Shown one piece after another: positions 56,540 to 64,000 of a stretch of DNA of 64,000 nucleotides (position 1 is its first letter; every line of letters starts with the position of its first letter). Source of the DNA: Lineus longissimus (Eukaryota > Nemertea > Pilidiophora > Heteronemertea > Lineidae); NCBI RefSeq assembly GCF_910592395.1, contig NC_088315.1:10106501-10170500 (forward strand). The letters are read 5' to 3'. Made by a program: the position numbers and the translations under genes. The notes below the pieces were generated by a model that was not told where the DNA came from, ran no database searches, and was given only the letters and a program-made list of their open reading frames with translations.

Positions 56540-57785
56540 CTAATCTTTCTCTTTACACAACATTTCTGCCCAGCGATCAAACACTGCAATGTGTTCATCA
56601 ATCTTAGACATATCAACCTGTGCACCACTGGAGTTTTCCTGCTCTACTAAATCATCCCCTGCTTGAGACGTGTCATCACATGACTCACTTTTCACATTGG
56701 CCAACTCTCTCTGAGATATGTCACATGTTTCACTTTTCACATTGGCCAACTCTATAGGAGATATCTCACATGTTTCACTTTTGACATTGGCCTGTTCTAT
56801 AGGAGATATGTCACATTGGTTACTTTTGACATTGGCCTGCTCTTATGGAGAGGTGTGAAACGATTCACTTTTAACACTGGCCCCCTCTATTGGAGATGCG
56901 TCAAATGGCTAACTTTTGACATGGACCTTCTCAATAGGAGACATGTTGCCTATCTCGCTTGACACATTGGCCTGTTCTAACTGAGACATAACACCTAGCT
57001 CACTCTTTAGATTGGCCTGCTCTAACGGACACACATCATATGGCTTACTTTTCAAATTGGCCTCTTCAGCGGGCTCTTCAGTAGGATACACGTCACGTGG
57101 TCCATCTACCTGTACGGTACAACCCTGCCCTAGACGAGACATGTCACATTGCTCACTTTTGACATTGGCCTGTCCTATAGGTGATATGTCACATGGGTGA
57201 CTTTTGACAATGGTCTGTTCTATAGGAGATATGTCACATGGGTCACTTTTGACAATGGTCTGTTCTATAGGAGATATGTCACATGGGTGACTTTTGATAT
57301 TGGTCTGTTCTATAGAAGATGTGTCACACGGGTCACTTTTGATATTGGTCTGTTCTATAAGGAGATATGTCACATGGGTCACTTTTGACGTTGGCCTGTT
57401 TTATAGGTGATATGTCACATGGGACACTTTTGATGTTGGTCTGTTCTATAGGAGATATGACACATGGGACACTTTTGATGTTGGTCTGTTCTATAGGAGA
57501 TATGTCACATGGGACACTTTTGATATTGGTCTGTTCTATAGGAGATATGTCAGATTGACGTAGTACACTTCTGAAACAGTTGATCTCTGCAGCTGGCAGA
57601 TTAAAGGTCCCACTGAGGACATTTCTCTCCTCTCTAACATGAACAACACTTAGGTCTCTTTCAGCCCTGACCTGCCCTGTAGCAGTAAAGAGCGACACAA
57701 GTGTTATATAACCATTTGGTCTTTGCCTGTCACCAGAGGAGTTCCAACGCTCCCAAATCTTATATGCTTCACCATAGGTAGCCAT
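56540..57785 (-). pseudogene. 15-residue-repeat protein, broken
   Basis: The ATG at 57785 opens a unique region of about 75 residues (MATYGEAYKIWERWNSSGDR; VREERNVLSGTFNLP) that I cannot place. It lies 24 nt after a good splice-acceptor context (pyrimidine tract, TTCAG), so this may be a later exon. About 19 degenerate 45-nt repeats follow, consensus SPIEQANVKSEPCDI. A unique C-terminus ends DEHIAVFDRWAEMLCKEKD. Lesions are a one-base insertion near 57355-57363 and in-frame stops at 56909 (TAG) and 56843 (TAA). After the insertion the frame is constant to the final stop. Several units contain V-K-S-E, a fit to the sumoylation consensus. It is either a recent pseudogene or a gene with errors. 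I do not recognise the family. Confidence 0.55.
56640..57555 (-). repeat. 45-bp tandem repeat array
   Basis: The unit on the plus strand is 'ggagatatgtcacatgggtcacttttga..ttggtctgttctata'. Units at 57180-57545 are nearly identical. Those below 57000 are more diverged. It keeps the reading frame of the pseudogene because 45 is divisible by three. Confidence 0.85.
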
Positions 57786-57899
57786 GACCAATATCAGAGA
57801 GAAGAGCAGCTGAAGAGAGGAGATGACAGATGAGAAAAGCAACAGATAGGCTAACAGATATTTCAATAGGACAAGAGAGGAAGTGAAGAAAAAATACAA

Positions 57900-58250
57900 T
57901 TACAATTTTTTCACTGAATTTTCGATACAAAAGCTAAATATTCAGTCAAACAGTCAAACGTAAGAAGTGTCCAGAAGGGACTTGGGTAACTGTCACTAGC
58001 TAAAAAAAGATTGAAAAACCTTCAAAACCTTACAGAAACCTTCCCAAACGATATCAAAACATTGGAAACAGCTGACCAGAGAAGCTTAATTTAATTGACG
58101 AAGTACCCGGATGTTGAGAAAAATGGCCGTGCGCTCCACGTGGCAGGGTTGGAACTAATTTGGATTTTAAAATTGTTTTTTCCGCGGGAACTGTCAAACT
58201 TTAAAAAAAAACAACTGTTCGCGATATCAATAATGACTACTTAATTCTTC
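57900..58250. other. Unassigned DNA
   Basis: Nothing is supported beyond possible upstream exon or intron sequence of the 15-residue-repeat pseudogene. Confidence 0.35.
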
Positions 58251-58254
58251 TAAT

Positions 58255-58741
58255 TATCACTTCAACTATAAATCCATTGAACAGTGGTGCTTCGTTAGTC
58301 AACCAATGACCTTTTTTGGGGGTGTTTTCGGGGATTGTGGTACTCAGTTGGAAAAGCTTCTGTGTCCATTTGGGTGTGACGTAGTAGAAGACGAATTTCA
58401 TTTTTTTGCTAGATGTCCTTCAATTCAAAAACTAAGAGATGAGTATTTTAAGAATATTGCTTTTTGTAAAGATAGTCACTTGTTCTCCAATTCGGATTTT
58501 ATTTCCACATTGAGCAGCACTGATCACGACATCATCATCAAGACTGCTATTTTTATCTCCAGGGCTTTTTACGAAAGGCAAGCAGCTCTTCAGGAGCAAT
58601 GACAATATAATTTTACCAATGTGACTTATGATATGTTTTAATGTAATGTCTTTTATTTTGTAATATTCATGCATGTATATGCCATACTCTCTGTACTTGT
58701 GATAGTTGTGCAAATAAATAATTTGAATTTGAATTTGAATA
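58255..58741 (+). mobile_element. 5'-truncated non-LTR retrotransposon 3' end
   Basis: The fragment includes an ATG frame at 58306-58602. It contains CPFGCDVVEDEFHFFARCPS, the zinc-binding C..C...EDE.HF...CP motif found at the C-terminus of many LINE reverse transcriptases, followed by LRDEYF. A stop and a short 3' UTR come next. It ends in an ATTTGAATTTGAATTTGAAT tail (about 58718-58741), a microsatellite-like LINE terminus. The upstream RT is missing, as expected for 5' truncation. Confidence 0.7.
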
Positions 58742-58835
58742 TGTAAACTCGTTCCAAAATTAGAACATAAACAAAGCGCTGATTGGTCGAAGGAAAAAGC
58801 ACGTGTGGAAAATAGCCTGCGAAAATAATTTCGCG

Positions 58836-59215
58836 TTCTACCGCGGTGGAAATAATATCCACTGCGGTGGAAATAATATGTTTACAACCACGATTGTGAC
58901 TGGACTAGTATCAGGTCAAGGAGAGTAACAACATAAGAAAGATCGGAGTGGGAGCTAATTCGTTATTGACACCTTGTGGATATTATTTCCCACCGCGGTG
59001 GATATTATTTCCACCGCGGTGGATATTAATTTCCACCCGCGGTCGATATTAATTTCAACCGAGGTGGATATTAATTTCCGTCCGCGGTCGATATTAATTT
59101 CCACCGCAGTGGATATTAATTTCCACCACGGTCGATATTAATTTCTACCGCGGTGGTGGGAATTATTATTTTTTTACCCGGCGGTGGAAATTATTTTTTC
59201 GGCGGTGAGAAATAA
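58836..59215. repeat. Array of palindromic CCACCGCGGTGG units
   Basis: About a dozen units of roughly 22 bp combine the 12-bp palindrome CCACCGCGGTGG with an AT spacer, 'atattaattt' or 'ataatattt'. Several units are one base off the perfect palindrome. It contains repeated SacII-type CCGCGG. Confidence 0.8.
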
Positions 59216-59268
59216 ATCCGACGGCGGTTGTAATTCGAGAGAAAAAAAACGCATTGTAAAAAGAAAAA

Positions 59269-59660
59269 TATGAGGAAGGCTCAGGCCTTGATAGGGAGCT
59301 CTTCGTTAATAGGGCTGGTGAGCGAGAAGACTCGGTGGGGGGGGGGGGGGGGGGTATATAGTTAGGATGATGCCATCATGGCAGTTGACCGAAGAAGCAG
59401 TTGGCTAGCACACAATGTCAATGATTGATGGCGAGTAGTTGGTGGGTGGGAGAGGGGGGATATAGTTAGGATGATGCCATCATGGCAGTTGACCCAATAG
59501 ACGCTGTCGCAGTATAGAAAATAAGTGGGGAGAATGTGGGAAACTAAACACAACAGGAGAAGGATAGGTATTTTTGCCCGGAGATAAGCATAATGATCCC
59601 AAGACCCAAGTGTAATTAAGATTTATATTCTAATTCAAAAAGACCTCAGCCGACCCCCCC
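59269..59660. repeat. Dispersed repeat copy with G-run (copy 1)
   Basis: It starts 'atatgaggaaggctcaggcc', has a long G-run near 59336-59353, and ends in 'gaccccccccccc'. The same sequence is at 62041-62420, and its first ~80 bp at 61416-61495. An internal direct repeat 'ggatgatgccatcatggcag' occurs twice. Confidence 0.8.
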
Positions 59661-59885
59661 CCCCCCCCCCGTCCTGAATAGTTTGAGGTCTCACTAGCCA
59701 GTGGTGATCAGGTGTTAATCTTGAAGTTATAAGGCATAGAGGTGAAATTTTTCAAATTTGCGTTATACAGGGTGTCTCATGCATTGTGCTACATCAGTCT
59801 ATGCATGACTGTATGTCTGGACGACGTTGAAACTCGGTCAGATGTAGAGACAAGCTATTCAGAAATGTATAGGTTTGTGTGAGAG

Positions 59886-60635
59886 TTAAGCCCGGTCTAC
59901 ACTAGCCAACATGAACCAACAAATGTTGGCCAACATTGGCCAACATCGTGTTGGGCCTTGTTGCAGAGGCATGTTTGCTATTGTTTGCCAGTGTGGACGG
60001 GTCCAAAAACAAGTGAAAACATCAGCCAACTTGTTGGCCAATGTTGGCCTATGTTAGGCCATGCTACTTCTGAACAACATGTTGGTTGGTGTTGGGCAAT
60101 CAGCAGCCAATCAGGGAACAGATTTGGATCATGTGATGGAGCTACTGGGACAAAATGGCAGCCTCAATGAAAGATAGAGAATGGCAATTTCAAGAAATTG
60201 AACACTTAATTTCAGAATACGAAAAGCTTCATCCATCCGCAGGAAATTCTTGAGGCTTTTGAAGTCTGAGGCCATTAACTCTTGAAGGAGGCAGTGATAG
60301 GCCCCATCATGCTTTTTCCACAAGTATGGCTTTTGTCAGTTGCGGCGGCGACGGGGGTTAATCACAACTGAAAGAATTGCTGCTGAAGCACCTAGGCATG
60401 CTTTCTTCCTGTGGTTCTCCATTGTTTTAAAGTAAAAATGAAGAGAAATGACTGATTTTCCCTCCAAATTGCCCTCAAATTCATGCCAAACACGGTCAAA
60501 CTTAGTCAAACTTGTTTGGCAATGTTTGCCTGTGTTTGATAGTGTGGACGGGTCCCCAAACATTCGCCAACATGATGTTGGCTCATGTTGGCCAACAATT
60601 GTTGGCGAATGTTTGCTAGTGTAGACCAGGCTTAA
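59886..60635. mobile_element. MITE carrying Harbinger transposase start (GTCTACACTAGC ends)
   Basis: The ends are inverted: GCCCGGTCTACACTAGCCAAC on the left and GCCTGGTCTACACTAGCAAAC read inward from the right. Many 'ttggccaacat' palindromic motifs lie subterminally. TTAA is present at both edges (59886-59889 and 60632-60635). This could be a TTAA duplication or an overlapping TWA one. The interior holds a minus-strand HARBI1-like N-terminal fragment. Confidence 0.7.
60210..60422 (-). pseudogene. HARBI1-like transposase N-terminal fragment
   Basis: From ATG 60422 the frame runs through an Ala/Ile-rich helix to RRRRN and meets an in-frame TGA at 60336. It continues in the same frame with KPYLWKKHDGAYHCLLQELM and KSLKNFLRMDE. 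This is the same arrangement (arginine run, W.K...GAY..LLQEL, F.NFLRM) as the start of HARBI1-type transposases and as the fragment at 11404-11625. The catalytic domain is absent. Confidence 0.65.
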
Positions 60636-61415
60636 GGTACTGCCAAGTCTACAGCCGCTGGAACAGGGGTATGCATGAAATGACGTCGCGTCATTTTTGG
60701 AGGCAGGTAGGCCTGGCCTCCGCACCGGCTTGCGAGACCTGAGGGTAGCGCGTGCGTTTGAGTTTGTGCGCATGCGCTTTCTACGGAAAATTGAAATGGC
60801 CAGCGTTGTGGACGAGTGGTTTCAGGTTTTACGGTAGGATTTTGTCATGGAAACGGGGAAATAGACATTGAGACCAATGTACTTTCAAGATTATTGCATT
60901 ATTAATGGAACCAGACCGTCGACATATTGTCACACCCCATGATATTGACGAAATCGTCGTCGAAACGGGCAGCCCCGGACCGATCATGTTGGTGCGCTTG
61001 AAACTACGGAAAAGTTAGCAGACGGAAAATCTTTTGCGGAATTTTGCCAGTTCAAAGCACGATTTCTTCGCGGAAAGAGAAAAATAATCTCTGGCAGCGA
61101 TGCAGCTTGTTGTTTAATGCATTTCGATTCGCCCCAGCGTATCGTTACACTTTGATTCGGCCCTGTTTTGACGAAATCTTCAACCGAACAGCGGCTTCTC
61201 TGCGTAAACATCGCAGCGTCCCGCTGAATTGTTTGGAAAAAGAAAATCTCTCCCCAGGTAAATTGCTGTCCATTAGCGTATACGATTCGCGTGCAAAAAT
61301 GTCACCTGGGTCCAGAGGTTTTCTGGTTCCGGTCAACCGGGTCAAGTTTTTTTCGTTGACGGTACACACACACACATTCGACTCTAACCATTAAGCTCGC
61401 TCAAGAGCTCCCTAA
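60636..61415. other. Unassigned, relatively GC-rich DNA
   Basis: Open frames of 75-145 codons on both strands show no recognisable domain. Confidence 0.35.
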
Positions 61416-61500
61416 TATGAGGAAGGCTCAGGCCTTGATAGGGAGCTCTTCGTTAGTAGGGCTGGTGAGCGAGAAGACTCGGTGGGGGGGGGGGGAGTGG
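61416..61500. repeat. Dispersed repeat, partial copy
   Basis: First ~80 bp of the 59269/62041 repeat, ending at its G-run. Confidence 0.75.
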
Positions 61501-61572
61501 GTAGGTGATATGCCTAATATGTGAGGGCCTTATTTGGAACGGGACCTGCTGTCACTGGTCTCAATGCATACT

Positions 61573-61924
61573 ACAATCAAGATGTACAGACCGGGGGAGC
61601 TGGCGGTACGTACCCATAAGTCTTTGCGGTAGTCTCGCGCGTACCGGATATAACCTATCAAGCTTTTCTCCTTCAGAGAAATACTGCGTTGCGCTCAACT
61701 GCCAATGCATTAGTCTGGTGGACACGAGGTTGGCCTTGAAATTATCATATTCATAAAGTGCCAACCTCGCGTCCACCAGACTAATGCATAATTGGCAGTT
61801 GAGCGCAACGCAGTATTTCTCTGAAGGAGAAAAGCTTGATAGGTTATATCCGGTACGCGCGAGACTACCGCAAAGACTTATGGGTACGTACCGCCAGCTC
61901 CCCCGGTCTGTACATCTTGATTGT
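61573..61924. repeat. Large inverted repeat, ~162-bp arms
   Basis: 61573-61734 and 61760-61924 are inverted copies with few differences, separated by a 25-bp loop. They give the same peptide in translation from opposite strands (SATQYFSEGEKLDRLYPV). It would extrude as a long hairpin and is probably a foldback MITE or an inverted duplication. Confidence 0.8.
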
Positions 61925-62039
61925 CGTATTGTGCAAAATAGCGTACTCCAATCAATCTATTGGGGGTTGCATGTAGATAGCAGGAATAAGTGTAGAAATT
62001 TAATGTAGCTCAATCACCGTGCCCATTTAACTAATGTAT

Positions 62040-62420
62040 AATATGAGGAAGGCTCGGGCCTTGATAGGGAGCTCTTCGTTAATAGGGCTGGTGAGCGAGA
62101 AGACTCGGTGGGGGGGGGGGGGGGGATAGTTAGGATGATGCCATCATGGCAGTTGACCGAAGAAGCAGTTGGCTAGCACACAATGTCAATGATTGATGGC
62201 GAGTAGTTGGTGGGTGGGAGAGGGGGGATATAGTTAGGATGATGCCATCATGGCAGTTGACCCAATAGACGCTGACGCGCAGTATAGAAAATAGGTGGGG
62301 AGAATGTGGGATGGAAACTTAACACAACAGGAGGATAGATACTTGTGCCCGGAGATAAGCATGATGATCCCAAGACCGAAGTGTAGGATTTGAATTCAAA
62401 AAGATCTTAGCCGACCCCTT
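62040..62420. repeat. Dispersed repeat copy with G-run (copy 2)
   Basis: Near-identical to 59269-59650 in the same orientation, including the internal repeat and the G-run near 62110. Confidence 0.8.
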
Positions 62421-62509
62421 TCCTGAGATATTATTTACCTGCATGCTCTGTAGTCTGTCTCTCTGCTCTTACTCTAAGCTCAGCTTGTCCATTAGTGCGA
62501 GTGAAGAGG

Positions 62510-62800
62510 TGAAACTATCCAGATCCATCATCAACAAGCAGTTATTTACAAGTATGAATTAATGATGTTTTATTTAAATCCAGTCGATCGGCAGTAAAGA
62601 GGTTAAATGTTCAAGATTAATCAGCAGCTAGCCCATGTCAACGGCCATCAACTATTTACAACTCAAGTTACATTTTACCAGATCCATCAATAGCCATCAG
62701 CAGTTATTTACAAGAATGAATTCGTAAGAAATCCAGTCGACCGGCAGTGAAGAGGTAGAGTACCAAGATTAATCACGGCCATCAAATATATACATAAATA
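62510..62800. repeat. Diverged direct duplication (~175 bp)
   Basis: 'ccagatccatca.ca.caagcagttatttacaag.atgaatt' through 'aatccagtcga.cggcagt.aagaggt' occurs twice, near 62518 and 62688. Confidence 0.65.
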
Positions 62801-63090
62801 AATCAGCCGGTTAGTAGAAGAAGCCCCTTTCCCCGAGGCCATGATGAGCCCACGATAATGATTTTAGTAGCCTATTGTCTGTGATTGTTGAGAATAGAAT
62901 CTCAGATCATCTCGTCTTTAGATTTAGGGAGATGGTTGACGACTATTAGGCTACTATCGCTATGAAATTTTCAAAGGATTACGATGTTATACCTGACTTG
63001 GAGTGTATTACTCCATGTACCTGATAACCAGGCAACTTACCAATGAATTTATACTTTATAGTTTTAATCATTTTCCAGTGTATTTTAATA

Positions 63091-63180
63091 AAAAGAGTTG
63101 TAACTTTTTCATGTAAATTCTGTTAAAACAGAATTTACATGAAAACAGAATTTACATGAAAAAGTTACAACTCTTTTTTC
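63091..63180. repeat. Hairpin around TTTACATGAAAA repeats
   Basis: 'aaaaagagttgtaactttttcatgtaaattctgtt' is followed by its inverted copy, with one extra direct repeat of 'acagaatttacatgaaa'. Confidence 0.8.
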
Positions 63181-63240
63181 TGAAGCACCACACGCTGATT
63201 ACCAGTGGCACTGTTGTTTCCCTGAAAATAAAATAAAAAA

Positions 63241-63350
63241 TTCGTGCATTGGTTTAGTTTTGAGACGGTCCCTAAAATCGTGCATTGGTTTAGTTTTGAG
63301 ACGGTCCCTAAAATCGTGTATTGGTTTAGTTTTGAGACGGTCCCTATAAC
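63241..63350. repeat. 36-bp tandem repeat x3
   Basis: Three consecutive near-identical units, 'tcgtgcattggtttagtttt' + 'gagacggtccctaaaa'. Confidence 0.9.
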
Positions 63351-63474
63351 AATCTTGATACTAGAGGCGCTGGTGTCGTTTGATGACGTCATTTTCGTAA
63401 ATTCGGCAGTCTTCGCGTGTCCTAATGTATGTTCGGACATGGTCGGGATTTATAAGGTCGAATTTAAAATCTAG

Positions 63475-64000
63475 AAGCTATTTTGATTGGTTAAGGAAAG
63501 GAGCCGGTGACCTTGCGTCCCAGCGTCCGCACGCGGCATCGGATGGCAGCATGAGCTTCAAGATGCCGTCCTCGTTCCTCACAGCACACACTAGAAGATT
63601 ATAGACCATGTCATCTTATTGTGCCGATCCATGATTATGATAAATATTAATGATTAGTCTTTAACATTTTATACACCTTTTCATTTTTCGTCGTCCGCTT
63701 CTTCAGAGCTTGTAAGACGTTCGACGTTCATTCATGCACATGTGCGATGTGGGCATATGTCAGATGTGTATTGCACGCAATGCATGGCGCGCGACATGGA
63801 CTGTCAGTCATGCTGTCGGCTGTGTGCATGTGTGGTTGGCCAAGGCCATGGCCCACATCATGACATGGGGATGGGGGTCAAGACACTACGATGGAGAAAT
63901 GTAGGGACTGGAGCTGGTAGGGAGGATTGATCAAGACTGACAAGCATGACAAGGAGGCTGTGACTGTGTCTGATTAGTGCCTTGGTCGAAGTTGAACTTC
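63475..64000. other. Unassigned DNA
   Basis: No supported feature. Confidence 0.4.

Noticed and set aside
57786-57899. Signal-peptide-like N-terminus of the 15-residue-repeat protein
   Set aside because: It opens at TTG and its hydrophobic run is the translation of a pyrimidine-rich splice-acceptor region.
60155-60253. Possible MADF-like start on the plus strand
   Set aside because: It is antisense to the HARBI1-like fragment, whose motifs are clearer. It is only 32 codons long.

Overview
The window reads as repeat-rich, non-coding DNA from an animal genome, most likely a marine invertebrate. It is AT-rich with very short open frames. It carries spliced-looking pseudogenes, tRNA-derived SINEs, Ty3/gypsy LTR elements including a Mag-like one, PIF/Harbinger transposons and their MITEs, and a non-LTR retrotransposon tail. 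There is no operon structure, no rRNA and no CRISPR array. The species cannot be fixed from the sequence alone. No intact host protein-coding gene can be supported with confidence.

Layout. 1-10 kb: mostly unassigned DNA, one copy of a long 'GGTGAGC' repeat (family A, about 2957-4665, minus), a SINE near 4.8-5.0 kb and a paired CRE motif. 10-12.4 kb: two foldback elements, 10124-10954 (6-bp target duplication) and 11106-11875 (perfect 277-bp terminal inverted repeats, TAA duplication), set among six copies of a 13-bp motif. 12.5-13.2 kb: an open frame on the minus strand with Asp-Asp-Ser-Thr repeats and a basic helical tail. 13.7-17.6 kb: minisatellites and a LINE fragment. 20-27 kb: MITEs, a SINE and a 1.85-kb element with about 92-bp inverted ends. 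27.4-31.3 kb: a Harbinger-type MITE and a decayed autonomous PIF/Harbinger transposon with convergent transposase and accessory genes, sitting in a minisatellite.

32557-39932: a complete Ty3/gypsy element (gypsy-1) with identical 200-bp LTRs, TTGG target duplication, intact gag and pol frames and a clear -1 frameshift cassette. It looks recently inserted and potentially active. 40.0-43.3 kb: a possible DNA element with short inverted ends. 43502-54544: a second, defective gypsy element (gypsy-2, minus strand) with 134-bp LTRs (4 differences) and GTGAC target duplication. It has lost the RT core, has a mutated integrase aspartate and other lesions, and is filled with nested family A and B repeats. 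54.9-58.7 kb: another family A copy, a pseudogene with 15-residue repeats (minus) and a LINE 3' end. 58.8-63.4 kb: palindromic GC-box array, segmental duplications with G-runs, a MITE carrying the start of a Harbinger transposase, and hairpins.

The coding content belongs almost wholly to mobile elements. Gypsy-1 is the only element that looks able to make all its own proteins. The other elements are defective or non-autonomous and would depend on enzymes from relatives elsewhere in the genome.
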